A DNA stretch of 64,000 nucleotides, taken from contig CAKSEC010000004.1 in the NCBI GenBank assembly GCA_934446355.1, positions 145,977 through 209,976 of the forward strand. Reading direction: 5' to 3'. The position numbers and the translations under genes are program-made. A model generated the notes under the pieces. It did not search any database. It saw nothing but the letters and a program-made list of their open reading frames with translations, and was not told the DNA's origin. Origin of the DNA: an uncultured Oscillospiraceae bacterium. GTDB lineage: Bacteria > Bacillota > Clostridia > Oscillospirales > Ruminococcaceae. This document shows positions 42,761-52,023 of the stretch, piece after piece; the first letter of the stretch is position 1; the number at the start of each line of letters is the position of its first letter.

Positions 42761-42800
42761 TGCCTGAATAATAATACCATATTTCAGGCATTCCTGTCAA
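42761..42800 (-). promoter_or_regulatory. Promoter of pknB with overlapping palindrome
   Basis: TTGACA (42795-42800) and TATTAT (42771-42776) are 18 bp apart on the minus strand. A perfect inverted repeat TGCCTGAA/TTCAGGCA (42761-42768 and 42783-42790) brackets the -10 box and could be a repressor site or hairpin. Confidence 0.72.
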
Positions 42801-42831
42801 CTGAATTGCACAAATTGTAATCAAACTGTAA

Positions 42832-43575
42832 TTATTCAATAGCTATCAGGGCGACCGAAATATTATCGTGACCGCCGTTCTGATTAGCGTAATCCACTAA
42901 TGCCGCGCAGGTGTCCCCCAGCTGATTCTCGAAACAGATGTCGAGAATATCCATATCATCGCCGTAGGAAGAAAGCCCGTCCGAGCACATCAGGATCATA
43001 TCGCCCTGTTCAAGTTCCACCTCGAAGTAGTCCGGCGTGACAGTAAACTCCGCACCGATGGCACGTGTTATCTTGTTGCGGTCGGGGTGTACTTTCGCCT
43101 GCTCCTCGGTTATCTCGCCGCGGTCTACAAGGTCCTGCACATGGGAATGATCCTTGGTTATCTGCTGGATACACTCGCTGTCCTCTGACGAAAACAGGTG
43201 ATATGCACGGCTGTCGCCGACATTCACGATATATGCAATATTGCCGGATACGATAGCCGCAACGCAGGTTGTGCCCATAACCGTGCCTTGAGGAAGCCTT
43301 GCAGCCGCGTCCACAACAGCGCTGTTTGCAGCGGAAACTGCGGTTATCAGCAGGTTTCTGATAGAATTGCGGTTCATCATTCCGGTGAAATTCTCGGTTA
43401 TTCTATGCGAAATGACATCTGCCGCCATCTGGCTCGCAAGACCGCCGTGGTCCTCGCCGCCCATTCCATCGCACAGTACCGCAGCACAGGAGCCGTCGGG
43501 AAGCTGTTCGCTCCACACGCAGTCCTGATTTTCTTCGCGAAGAAGCCCTATATCTGTTTTGCTGAATATTTTCAT
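42832..43575 (-). CDS. prpC: PP2C-family protein phosphatase
   Basis: The 247-residue enzyme removes phosphate from Ser/Thr residues and opposes PknB. PPM-family metal-binding motifs are present: REENQDC, CDGMGGEDHGGLAS, VGDSRAY and CSDGLSSYGDD, with a final GGHDNISVAL. The start overlaps the rlmN stop by 4 nt. Kinase and phosphatase adjacency is the rule in Firmicutes. Confidence 0.96.
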   Translation of the reverse strand: MKIFSKTDIGLLREENQDCVWSEQLPDGSCAAVLCDGMGGEDHGGLASQMAADVISHRITENFTGMMNRNSIRNLLITAVSAANSAVVDAAARLPQGTVMGTTCVAAIVSGNIAYIVNVGDSRAYHLFSSEDSECIQQITKDHSHVQDLVDRGEITEEQAKVHPDRNKITRAIGAEFTVTPDYFEVELEQGDMILMCSDGLSSYGDDMDILDICFENQLGDTCAALVDYANQNGGHDNISVALIAIE

Positions 43576-44642
43576 AACTCACCGCCTGTTGTCTTTTCCT
43601 CCGGAGAGCCGTTCATTCCTCCGTCCCTCCTGAGCTGCCCGCAGGCAGCGTTTATGTCTGAGCCGAGCGTTCTGCGGACGGTCGCATTCAGTCCTGCGTC
43701 GCACAGACGCTTCCTGAATCGCTCCACAGAGCGGCTCTTGCGGAAATCCCGCTCACGTATTTCGTTTATCGGTATCAGGTTCACGTGACAGTTCATGCCG
43801 CCGAGCAGGTCTATAAGCTCCTGCGCAGACTGTTCGGTGTCGTTTACGCCCTCGATAAGCGAATATTCAAAGCTGATACGCCTGCCGGTCTTGGCAAAGT
43901 AGTACCGGCACGCCTCCATAAGTTCCTCCAGATGGAACTTTTTGTTTATCGGCATTATCTCGCTGCGGCGTTCGTTTGTCGCCGCATGAAGCGAAATCGA
44001 CAGCGTAAGTCCGGTTTTCAGTTCTGCGAGGTCGTATATCCTGTTGACCACGCCGCAGGTTGACAGAGAAATGTGCCTGAGGCTCATGCCGTCGCCGCCG
44101 CTGTTTATCAGCGACAGGAATTTCAGCACGTTGTCGTAGTTGTCAAGCGGCTCGCCGATACCCATCAGCACGATGCTGTCCACATGACGGCCGCTGTCAC
44201 GCTCCGTTTCATAGACCTGCAGAAGCATTTCGCTCGGCAGAAGATGTCTGACGAAGCCCGCTATCGTGCTTGCGCAGAATCTGCAGCCCATGCGGCAGCC
44301 GACCTGCGTTGATATACACAGGCTGTTGCCGTGCTTGTATTCCATAAGTACCGTTTCGACTGCTTCCCCGTCGGGCAGCCCATAAAGATATTTTACCGTA
44401 TTGTCTATGTTAGATACAAGCTTTTTTTTGATATTTAGGTGTTTTATACAAAATTTTTTTGATAGTTCATCACGGAATTGTGCAGAAATATTACTCATCT
44501 GAGCAAATTCAGTGATTTTCTTGACATGAAGCCACTCGTAAATCTGCTTTGCCCTGAAAGCCTTTTCTCCCATTCCGACGATCTCGTTTTTGAGTTCGTC
44601 AGGTGTCAGGGATAGAATATCTATTTTTTCCAGTTCGTCCAA
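43572..44642 (-). CDS. rlmN: 23S rRNA/tRNA adenine C2-methyltransferase
   Basis: RlmN is a radical-SAM enzyme that methylates A2503 of 23S rRNA and A37 of some tRNAs. The 356-residue sequence contains the cluster motif CRMGCRFCAST, a preceding catalytic-site segment SLCISTQVG, SLHAATNERR, and the C-terminal ACGQLR holding the cysteine that carries the transferred methyl. It lies between rsmB (5 nt upstream) and prpC. Confidence 0.96.
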   Translation of the reverse strand: MDELEKIDILSLTPDELKNEIVGMGEKAFRAKQIYEWLHVKKITEFAQMSNISAQFRDELSKKFCIKHLNIKKKLVSNIDNTVKYLYGLPDGEAVETVLMEYKHGNSLCISTQVGCRMGCRFCASTIAGFVRHLLPSEMLLQVYETERDSGRHVDSIVLMGIGEPLDNYDNVLKFLSLINSGGDGMSLRHISLSTCGVVNRIYDLAELKTGLTLSISLHAATNERRSEIMPINKKFHLEELMEACRYYFAKTGRRISFEYSLIEGVNDTEQSAQELIDLLGGMNCHVNLIPINEIRERDFRKSRSVERFRKRLCDAGLNATVRRTLGSDINAACGQLRRDGGMNGSPEEKTTGGEL

Positions 44643-44647
44643 TCAAC

Positions 44648-45967
44648 TCAGCCTTTCTTGCGGAATGACGCCGTAAAGAAGCCGTCGCCGCCGTTTTCGT
44701 CCGGACAGTATGTGCGCATAGGTTCTCCCGCTGCTGCGGGGTATGGCACGTGCTGCACTATCGGCAGAAATTCGGGGTGCTCCTGCGCGAATCTGTTCGC
44801 CACATCATCGTTTTCGGCACGTGAGAGCGTGCAGGTGGAATACACCAGCGTACCGCCCGGCTTCACGTACCTTGAAGATGTTTCCAGTATTTTGTACTGC
44901 AGTTCCGGAAGTTCATTAAATTCGTCGGGGTTTTTGTATTTTATTTCCGGCTTTCTGCGTATAACGCCAAGCCCTGAGCAGGGTACGTCGCACAGCACCC
45001 TGTCCGCCATCGGCATTGACGGGTCATAGCGGGAAGCGTCGTTCTGGCGTGCGCTGATTATCCTGATACCGAGCCTTGACGCTCCGTCCTCGATAAGTCC
45101 CACACGCATATCATGTATATCCATGCTGACGAGCGTTCCGTTATTGCCCATAAGTTCAGCCAGCGTGAAGCTTTTACCGCCGGGGGCGGCGCAGACGTCC
45201 AGCACCGTTTCGTTGACCACCGGTCTTAATGTAAGGCAGCAAAGCTGCGAGGAAATATCCTGAATATGGAACAGACCGTCACGGAACGGCTTGCATTTCT
45301 CTATGCCGCCCGCCAGTTCCAGCCGTATGCAGTTTTCAAGTCCCGGAAAGGCCTCTGCCTTTATCTTGTGCTTTGAAAGCTCGGTCAGCAGCTTGTCGGT
45401 CGTGGTTTTCAGGGTATTCACCCTTGCGTAAAGCGGAGGCTTGCCGACTGACGCCCGCAGCGCCTTTACCGCAAATTCCGTGCCGTATTCCGTCAGAAGC
45501 TTCTGCGTGAGCCACTCCGGACAGGAATACTCGACGGACAGCCGCTTTTCGGGCGGCATTCCGAGGTAGCTTATCTTCTTGCCGCTGCGGATAAAGCTTC
45601 TCAGCATTCCGTTGACGAAGCCCTGTGCGCTGAATAGCTTAAGCTTCTTGCACAGCTTCACGCTCTCGTTTACTGCGGCGCTTTCCGGCACTGACGGCAT
45701 ATACAGCAGCTGGTAAAGTCCCGTTCTCAGCACTGCGACCGCCGCAGTATCAAGCTTTTCAAACGGTATCTTTGAGTTTTTCTCAATCACATAGTCAAGG
45801 GTGAGCTGACGTTCGAGAACTCCGTAAAACAGAGCAGCCGCAAACGCCTTGTCACGGTCGCTGAGGTCGGTTTCAGAAAACACCTTGTCCAGCAGTATAT
45901 TGGAATACGCTTCGCTGCTGTCCATTTTCAGCAGCATTTTGACCACTGTGAGCCGTGGGTCAGCCAT
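44648..45967 (-). CDS. rsmB: 16S rRNA cytosine-967 C5-methyltransferase
   Basis: RsmB methylates C967 of 16S rRNA. The 439-residue protein has an N-terminal NusB-like RNA-binding domain (about 5-140). A SAM methyltransferase domain follows, with VLDVCAAPGGKSF near residue 255, the catalytic-Cys motif CDVPCSGLGVIRRKPEI near 320, and YSTCTLS near 370. GGAGGG precedes the ATG. It follows the yugP-like gene in the block. Confidence 0.95.
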   Translation of the reverse strand: MADPRLTVVKMLLKMDSSEAYSNILLDKVFSETDLSDRDKAFAAALFYGVLERQLTLDYVIEKNSKIPFEKLDTAAVAVLRTGLYQLLYMPSVPESAAVNESVKLCKKLKLFSAQGFVNGMLRSFIRSGKKISYLGMPPEKRLSVEYSCPEWLTQKLLTEYGTEFAVKALRASVGKPPLYARVNTLKTTTDKLLTELSKHKIKAEAFPGLENCIRLELAGGIEKCKPFRDGLFHIQDISSQLCCLTLRPVVNETVLDVCAAPGGKSFTLAELMGNNGTLVSMDIHDMRVGLIEDGASRLGIRIISARQNDASRYDPSMPMADRVLCDVPCSGLGVIRRKPEIKYKNPDEFNELPELQYKILETSSRYVKPGGTLVYSTCTLSRAENDDVANRFAQEHPEFLPIVQHVPYPAAAGEPMRTYCPDENGGDGFFTASFRKKG

Positions 45968-45993
45968 GGTCAGCCCTCCTTTTTTCGCAGGTT

Positions 45994-46731
45994 TTATCTT
46001 CTGCTTCTGTAACTGAGCAGTCTCAGCAGCTGAGTAAACGACACGAGCAGGCTTGCGACATATGTCATTGCAGCGGCTGTGAGCGTTCTTCTCGCACCGT
46101 AAAGTTCGTCGCTTTCAAGTATGCCCTCGCTGCTTATCGTCATCATTGCACGGCGGCTTGCGTTGAACTCGACAGGCAGCGTCACAAGCTGGAACACGAC
46201 AACGAACAGGAACAGGATTATTCCTGCGTCAACGAGCGGCTCAAAGCTGAATATCAAGCCAAGTATGAACACGAAGATATAAGCGGTCGAGCCAAGCTGC
46301 GCCAGCGGGAAAATAGCCGAGCGCACCTTTATCGGAACATAGCCGGTCGAATGCTGCACCGCATGGCCGCACTCATGCGCCGCAACTCCGATGGCAGCAA
46401 GCGACGTGCTGTCGTATACGCTCTCAGAAAGCGACACGATATTCGTTCTGGGGTCGAAATTGTCGGTAAGACTTCCGCCTATGCGCACCACCTGAACGTT
46501 ATACAGTCCGTTCTTGTCGAGGATACGCCGTGCGACCTCGCTTGCGGTTATGCCGCGGCGGCTGCTTACCTTGTTGTATTTATTGAATGTTGTTCTGACA
46601 TTTATCGAGCAAATCAGCGCAAAGATGAATGCGGCGATACACAGGAAATACGCCGTCATGTAGTTCACGCTGAAGTAATTCGTGCGGGCTGTGCGTCCCG
46701 CAAATGATATCAATAGCTGTACCATATCCAT
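45994..46731 (-). CDS. YugP-like zinc metallopeptidase, membrane protein
   Basis: This 245-residue protein has an N-terminal membrane helix (about 24-44), then the zinc-binding AAHECGHAVQH (HExxH near residue 117). Two or three further membrane segments follow, and the C-terminus reads LLRLLSYRSRR. It matches the YugP/DUF2268-like neutral zinc peptidase family of Firmicutes. The substrate is unknown. It lies between fmt and rsmB, a common place for it in Clostridia. Confidence 0.88.
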   Translation of the reverse strand: MDMVQLLISFAGRTARTNYFSVNYMTAYFLCIAAFIFALICSINVRTTFNKYNKVSSRRGITASEVARRILDKNGLYNVQVVRIGGSLTDNFDPRTNIVSLSESVYDSTSLAAIGVAAHECGHAVQHSTGYVPIKVRSAIFPLAQLGSTAYIFVFILGLIFSFEPLVDAGIILFLFVVVFQLVTLPVEFNASRRAMMTISSEGILESDELYGARRTLTAAAMTYVASLLVSFTQLLRLLSYRSRR

Positions 46732-46794
46732 ATTTGCCTCCTAAAAAACAAACGCCTGACTTACTCGAAGATATTATGCGCATATATCAGGGAT

Positions 46795-47727
46795 TTACCC
46801 TAATTTCGTCCCTGCGGACGGCTTTTTTCCACGAAGATAAGCCGAGATATCCATGCGCTTTCCGCCCTCCGGCTGCACCTCGGTAAACTCGACTGCGCCG
46901 TCTGCGCACATCACCGCAAAGCGGTCTGGGTCAACTATCTCGCCGGGCTGACCAGAGTACTTTCCGGCTGAGAGCCTTGCGCCGTACACCTTAAGCCGCT
47001 TCCCGTCAAGAATCGTATATGCGCAGGGAACGGCTGACATTGCCCTGATGAAGTCCCTCACCTGAACTGCGGACTTTGTGAAATCAAGCAGAAGTTCCTC
47101 TTTGCTTATCATCGAAGCATAACAGGTGTCGCCCTGCTGCGGTATCCTCGGCGCAGTGCCGTTTTCCACCTGCTGCAGAGTGCTTACGATGAGCCTTGCG
47201 CCCATTTCTGCCAGCTTGTCGTGGAGTTCAGAGCCGGTCATGTCCTCAGGTATCTCCATGCTGTCCTTCAGAATCATGTCGCCGGTGTCAAGCCCCTTTG
47301 CCATGTACATTGTGGTAACGCCGGTGGTTTTCTCGCCAAACTGAATGCACCTCTGTATCGGCGCAGCGCCTCTGTACATAGGCAAAAGCGAAGCGTGCAC
47401 GTTTATGCAGCCGTATTTCGGCAGGTTCAGAATGCTTTCGGGGAGGATCTGCCCGTAGGCTACCACGATAATGCAGTCGGGGTCAATTTCCTGCAGCACT
47501 TTCAGCGAATTTTCAGCGTCCTCGCCCTTACGCAGGCTCTGCGGCTGATATACCGGTATATCGTGGCTGAGTGCGCATTCCTTGACTGGGGTCATCTGTA
47601 TCTGCTTTCCGCGGTTTTTCGGCTTATCAGGCTGAGTGAATACCGCTGCGACCTCGTGCCCGGCGTTTATCAGCGCTTCAAGGCAGGACAGCGAGAACAC
47701 CGGAGTACCCATAAACACAAGCTTCAT
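46795..47727 (-). CDS. fmt: Methionyl-tRNA formyltransferase
   Basis: Fmt formylates initiator Met-tRNA. The 310-residue protein starts MKLVFMGTPVFS. It has the folate-site segment VHASLLPMYRGAAPIQ near residue 108 and the catalytic His/Asp region GLDTGDMI, plus a C-terminal OB-like domain. The ATG overlaps the def stop (ATGA) and is preferred over an upstream in-frame start. Coupling with def suits a pathway in which the formyl group is added and then removed. Confidence 0.96.
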   Translation of the reverse strand: MKLVFMGTPVFSLSCLEALINAGHEVAAVFTQPDKPKNRGKQIQMTPVKECALSHDIPVYQPQSLRKGEDAENSLKVLQEIDPDCIIVVAYGQILPESILNLPKYGCINVHASLLPMYRGAAPIQRCIQFGEKTTGVTTMYMAKGLDTGDMILKDSMEIPEDMTGSELHDKLAEMGARLIVSTLQQVENGTAPRIPQQGDTCYASMISKEELLLDFTKSAVQVRDFIRAMSAVPCAYTILDGKRLKVYGARLSAGKYSGQPGEIVDPDRFAVMCADGAVEFTEVQPEGGKRMDISAYLRGKKPSAGTKLG

Positions 47728-48185
47728 TCGTCTTCCTCCCATTCCTCGACCTTATCGGAGTAAAGTATGCCGTTAAGGTGGTCTATCTCATGGCAGAATG
47801 CCCTTGCAAGAAGCCCTGAACCAAAATACAGGTGCTTTTTGCCGTACCTGTCATAGGCTTTCACCCTGACCTTTGCGGGGCGTGTGACTATGCCGGTCTT
47901 TCCGGGATAGGACAGACAGCCCTCAGATCCACTCTGCTTGCCCTTTATCGCCGATATCACCGGATCAACAAGCTCTAGCAGTCCGTGCCTTTCGTCTGCG
48001 TCTATGACCACAACACGCTTGAGTACGCCCACCTGCGGAGCGGCAAGACCCACTCCCCCGGCGTCGTACATCGTTTCCGCCATATCGTCGAGAAGTTCCC
48101 ACAACTCCTCGTCAAAGACAGTGACCTCCGAGCATTTCTGCCGCAGAATATCATTGCCAAATTGAAGTATTTCCAGAACCGCCAT
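47724..48185 (-). CDS. def: Peptide deformylase, copy 1
   Basis: Def removes the N-formyl group from new proteins. The 153-residue protein has all three motifs: GVGLAAPQVG near residue 43, EGCLSYPG near 90 with the metal-binding Cys, and CHEIDHLNGILY near 128 with HExxH. AGAGGTTATAAA precedes the ATG at 48185. It lies immediately upstream of fmt and 61 nt downstream of a second def-like gene. Confidence 0.95.
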   Translation of the reverse strand: MAVLEILQFGNDILRQKCSEVTVFDEELWELLDDMAETMYDAGGVGLAAPQVGVLKRVVVIDADERHGLLELVDPVISAIKGKQSGSEGCLSYPGKTGIVTRPAKVRVKAYDRYGKKHLYFGSGLLARAFCHEIDHLNGILYSDKVEEWEEDE

Positions 48186-48246
48186 TTTATAACCTCTTTT
48201 CTGTACAGGCGACAAAATATCGACCTTAGTCCTTAGGCAGCACGAA

Positions 48247-48723
48247 TCAGCGTCCGGACTGCGGCAGACCGTTATTCTCGTCCTTTACGTGGTCGATGAA
48301 AAGTATGCCGTCCAGATGGTCTATCTCATGGCAGAACGCCCTTGCAAGCAGTGCGCTGCCGGTGCGTGTGAACTCGTTGCCGAATCTGTCCTGAGCCTTT
48401 ACGGTGACGATATTCGGCCGCTCGACCTCCTCCCAGACGTTCGGAGCGGACAGACAGCCCTCGCCGCCTGTCTGCGTGCCCTCTGCGGACACTATTTCGG
48501 GATTTATCAGCTCGATAACGCCGTTTCCGTCATGCACGTCTATGACTACGGCACGGCGAAGCACGCCCACCTGCACGGCGGCAAGACCTGCGCCGTCCTT
48601 GCTGTGCATGGTTTCCGCCATATCGTCGAGAAGCTGCCACAGCCGCTCGTCAAAGGCGGTCACCGGTCTGCTCTTTTTGCGCAGGATATCATCGCCGAAT
48701 TTAACTATCTGCCTTAATGCCAT
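48247..48723 (-). CDS. Peptide deformylase, copy 2
   Basis: The 158-residue protein is a paralogue of the adjacent deformylase. Its motifs are GAGLAAVQVG (Val in place of the usual Pro before Gln), EGCLSAPNVWEE and CHEIDHLDGILF. All metal ligands (one Cys, two His) and the catalytic Glu remain, so it is probably active. N-terminal halves of the two copies are very alike, which indicates tandem duplication. It lies between priA and copy 1. Confidence 0.93.
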   Translation of the reverse strand: MALRQIVKFGDDILRKKSRPVTAFDERLWQLLDDMAETMHSKDGAGLAAVQVGVLRRAVVIDVHDGNGVIELINPEIVSAEGTQTGGEGCLSAPNVWEEVERPNIVTVKAQDRFGNEFTRTGSALLARAFCHEIDHLDGILFIDHVKDENNGLPQSGR

Positions 48724-48744
48724 TTTCTTTTGTTCTTCCTTTCA

Positions 48745-51159
48745 TTATGGGTCGCCGTTCATGTCGGCGAAGAATGACACATTTCTGAATGCACCGTCAG
48801 AGCCTGCCGCTTTCAGCGACTGCTCGACCAACCGCCTCAGCTGACTGGAATTGCGGCATTTCAGTATCAGCCGCCAGCGGAATCTCCCGTTTACCTTGCT
48901 GATGACGTTCCTTGCGGGACCAAGTATCTGCAGCGGAATATCGGGGCAGTCCTGCTGACGCCGCTGCTCCAGCATATCCCTGAACAAAGCCGCCGCACGG
49001 CTGCATTCGCTGTCTATCAGCGAGGTAAAGCCTATGACCACAATATCGCAGAACGGAGGGTACAGCATTGCTTCACGCAGCTGTATCTCCTCCTCGTAGA
49101 AATCGGGGTAATCCTGATGTGCGGCGAGATTCAGCACGTAATGGTCGGGCGTGAACGTCTGAATCATCGCTCTGCCCCGCTTGCCGCCCCTACCGCCTCT
49201 GCCGACGACCTGAGTTATCAGCGAGAACGTCCTCTCATACGCACGGAAATCTCCCGCATAAAGGCTGTTGTCGGTCCTCAGCACGCCGACCAGCGTGACG
49301 TTCGGGAAATCAAGCCCCTTCGCTATCATCTGCGTGCCGACTATTATGTCGTATTCGCCGTCGGCAAACGCCTTGAATTTGCTCTCGAATGCGTTCTTTG
49401 CGGCGGTCGTGTCGGCGTCCATGCGCAGTATTCGGGCGGTCGGGAAAAGTTCGGATATCTCGTCCTCGATACGCTGCGTGCCCGTGCCTTTCATCGCAAT
49501 GAATCTGCTGCCGCAGAACGGGCACACATGAGCCAGAGCCCTTGTATAGCCGCAGTAGTGGCACACTAATGTTCCGTTGGCTTTATGGTAGGTCAGCGGA
49601 AGCGCACAGTTCGGGCACTCGGAAGCCTTTCCACAGGAAGCGCAGCGCACGCTCGTGTGATATCCTCTGCGGTTGAGCAGCAATATCGACTGCTCCCCAC
49701 GCTCCAGATTTTTGCGTATCTCGTCGATAAGCGGCATACTGAACGACGAATGGTTGCCGTTCTGCGATTCTATCCGCATATCCACGATATACACCTCAGG
49801 CAGCACTGCGTTGTTGTACCGCTCGTCAAGTTCAAACAGGCTGTACCGCCCCTGCTTTGCATTGTAGTAGCTTTCAAGCGACGGCGTTGCAGACGCCAGC
49901 AGCAGGAAAGCCCCGTGATAGAAGCACCTCTGCTTCGCCACGTCACGGGCGTGATATCTCGGTGCGCTCTCTGATTTGTAGGTGCCCTCGCCCTCCTCGT
50001 CAATGACGATTATCCCAAGCTTTTCGACAGGCGCAAAAACTGCGCTGCGCGTTCCCACGACTATATGCGCTCTGCCCGTCTTTATGCGGGTGTATTCGTC
50101 CGCACGCTCGCCAAGCGACAGACTGCTGTGCAGTATCGCCACCTCGTCGCCGAACAGCCGCCTGAATTTGCCGACCATCTGCGGCGTGAGCGATATCTCA
50201 GGTACAAGCATTATTGCCGACCTGCCCTGCTGCACCGCTTCATATATCAGCCGAATGAATACTGATGTCTTGCCGCTGCCGGTAATGCCACGCAGCAGCG
50301 CACATCTCGGCTTGTCCTCGTTCATCAGCCTAAGCAATCCGTCAAACACCTGCTGCTGCTTCGGCGAGAATACTATGTCGTTCGGGCTTTCGGAAGCCTG
50401 CTCGCCCTTTTCCAGACGGAATACCTGATATTCGTATTCTTCCAGAATGCCTTTCTGCACCAGACGTTTGACTACCGCCGCCGTGATGTTCAGCGCATAG
50501 CACACCTCGTGGACTGAGGCGGCTGTGTTCTCTTCAAGGAACTGAACGACCTGCTTCTGTTTGGGAGTCAGCTTCTGCGGCTCCGCTCCCTCAGGGAGTG
50601 CCGCAAGCTTCACCATCAGCGTGGTTTCATCGCCGACTCTGCGTTTCAGCAGGTCTGATTCACGCACTGCGCCGATATCGGTCAGCGATTTCAGCAGCGG
50701 CTTGTCCTCCGGCAGAGGGCTGAACCGCTCACGCAGGGCGTTTATACGCTCCAGAAGCTCCCGCTGCTGCATATCGAGCATTCCGTTGAAGCCGTTCACC
50801 GGCTCGTAGCGGGTCTGCAGCGTGTAACTCAGCCCCGGCGGGAGTATCGCACGGAATGCGTCAAAATATGTGCAGAACGTGTTATCTCTTATCCACTTAC
50901 ATAAGGCTGTCATTTCCGTGGAAATAACTGGCTCTGTGTCCGCAATGTCGCTCACGTATTTCAGCTTCTGCCTGTCCTCAGGGGCGGGCTGTACCGAAAA
51001 CACAAGAGCAACACGGCTCTTGCTCCCTCTGCCAAACGGGACAACGACCCGCATTCCTGCGGAAATCTTACCGTAAAGCCTGTCCGGCACAAGGTATGTA
51101 AACAATGTATCAAAGCTGTACGCAGTCCCCTCGACTGCCGCAAGGACGGATTCTATCAT
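48745..51159 (-). CDS. priA: Primosomal replication protein N' (PriA helicase)
   Basis: PriA restarts stalled replication forks. The 804-residue protein has the N-terminal 3'-DNA-binding domain (VPFGRGSKSRVALV) and Walker A GITGSGKTS near residue 290. Helicase motif II is unusual, reading VIDEEGEGTYKSE where DEEH is usual. A zinc domain with four CxxC pairs is seen in CASCGKASECPNC, CHYCG and CPFCG. Motif V and VI regions GTQMIAKGLDFPN and QVVGRGGRG follow. It overlaps the gmk end by 4 nt. Confidence 0.95.
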   Translation of the reverse strand: MIESVLAAVEGTAYSFDTLFTYLVPDRLYGKISAGMRVVVPFGRGSKSRVALVFSVQPAPEDRQKLKYVSDIADTEPVISTEMTALCKWIRDNTFCTYFDAFRAILPPGLSYTLQTRYEPVNGFNGMLDMQQRELLERINALRERFSPLPEDKPLLKSLTDIGAVRESDLLKRRVGDETTLMVKLAALPEGAEPQKLTPKQKQVVQFLEENTAASVHEVCYALNITAAVVKRLVQKGILEEYEYQVFRLEKGEQASESPNDIVFSPKQQQVFDGLLRLMNEDKPRCALLRGITGSGKTSVFIRLIYEAVQQGRSAIMLVPEISLTPQMVGKFRRLFGDEVAILHSSLSLGERADEYTRIKTGRAHIVVGTRSAVFAPVEKLGIIVIDEEGEGTYKSESAPRYHARDVAKQRCFYHGAFLLLASATPSLESYYNAKQGRYSLFELDERYNNAVLPEVYIVDMRIESQNGNHSSFSMPLIDEIRKNLERGEQSILLLNRRGYHTSVRCASCGKASECPNCALPLTYHKANGTLVCHYCGYTRALAHVCPFCGSRFIAMKGTGTQRIEDEISELFPTARILRMDADTTAAKNAFESKFKAFADGEYDIIVGTQMIAKGLDFPNVTLVGVLRTDNSLYAGDFRAYERTFSLITQVVGRGGRGGKRGRAMIQTFTPDHYVLNLAAHQDYPDFYEEEIQLREAMLYPPFCDIVVIGFTSLIDSECSRAAALFRDMLEQRRQQDCPDIPLQILGPARNVISKVNGRFRWRLILKCRNSSQLRRLVEQSLKAAGSDGAFRNVSFFADMNGDP

Positions 51160-51767
51160 TCTGCTCTGAGAGCGTCAAGCAGCGGCATACGGCGTACCTT
51201 GCGCAGCTTCTCGGCTGCGATAACGGCTTTCAGGTCGTCCACTGCCTTGGAAAGTTCGCCGTTCACTATGAGGTAATCGTAATTCTCAGCGAAGCGAAGT
51301 TCCTCCCTCGCCTGTGCGGTGCGCTCGATTATCTTCTCCTCTGTTTCCGTGCCGCGCTTTCTGAGCCTGCGTTCAAGTTCCTGCATTGACGGCGGCAGAA
51401 TGAACACCAGACAGCATTCAGGGAACATACGCTTAATGTTCATTGCTCCCTCGACCTCTATTTTGAGTATCACGTCCTTGCCGGCGTTCAGCATATCCTC
51501 GACAGCCTTTCGGGGCGTGCCGTAGTAATTGCCGCAGTACTCGGTGTATTCCAGCACCTCGCCGCCGCTTATCATCTGCTCGAACTGCTCACGTGTGCGG
51601 AAGTGGTAGTGCACGCCGTCCACCTCGCCCTCACGTGGAGCACGGCTGGTCGCAGATACTGAATATCCGACATTTTCCGTGACCTTGAACAGCTGTTCAA
51701 GTATCGTGTCCTTTCCGCAGCCAGCCGGCGCAGATACGACAAAAAGCAAGCCCTTATCCATGGTCAA
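51156..51767 (-). CDS. gmk: Guanylate kinase
   Basis: Gmk phosphorylates GMP to GDP. The 203-residue protein has the P-loop SAPAGCGKDT (Asp where Ser or Gly is common), SATSRAPREGEVDGVHY and YTEYCGNYYGTP for GMP binding. FILPPSMQELERRLRKRGTE forms the lid. It sits between remA and priA, the conserved Firmicute order, but the usual rpoZ between gmk and priA is missing. Confidence 0.95.
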   Translation of the reverse strand: MTMDKGLLFVVSAPAGCGKDTILEQLFKVTENVGYSVSATSRAPREGEVDGVHYHFRTREQFEQMISGGEVLEYTEYCGNYYGTPRKAVEDMLNAGKDVILKIEVEGAMNIKRMFPECCLVFILPPSMQELERRLRKRGTETEEKIIERTAQAREELRFAENYDYLIVNGELSKAVDDLKAVIAAEKLRKVRRMPLLDALRAE

Positions 51768-51784
51768 TTTCTCCTTTTGATGAA

Positions 51785-52015
51785 TCAGTCAGTTTTGCCG
51801 GACAGTGTTTCAGGGGTCTGCGCAGACATCACGACATGACCGCTGTCGCAGATTATCACGGAGCGTGTGCGCCTGCCGCAGGTGGCGTCGATAGCCGTGC
51901 CGCTGTCCTTTGCAAGCTGCACTATGCGCTTGACCGGCGCAGCCTCAGGACTTACCACCGCAACTATCCTGTCCGCATTCACGGAATTTCCGAAGCCTAT
52001 GCTTATCAGCTTCAT
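51785..52015 (-). CDS. remA: RemA-like regulator (DUF370)
   Basis: This 76-residue protein is typical of the DUF370/RemA family, with IGFGNSVNADRIVAVVSP then KDSGTAIDATCGRRTRSVII. In Bacillus RemA is a DNA-binding activator of biofilm matrix genes with an octameric ring shape. The Arg-rich GRRTRS region is the DNA-contacting part in that model. It lies next to gmk as in Bacillus (ylzA-gmk). The regulon here is unknown. Confidence 0.94.
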   Translation of the reverse strand: MKLISIGFGNSVNADRIVAVVSPEAAPVKRIVQLAKDSGTAIDATCGRRTRSVIICDSGHVVMSAQTPETLSGKTD

Positions 52016-52023
52016 ATGCCCTC

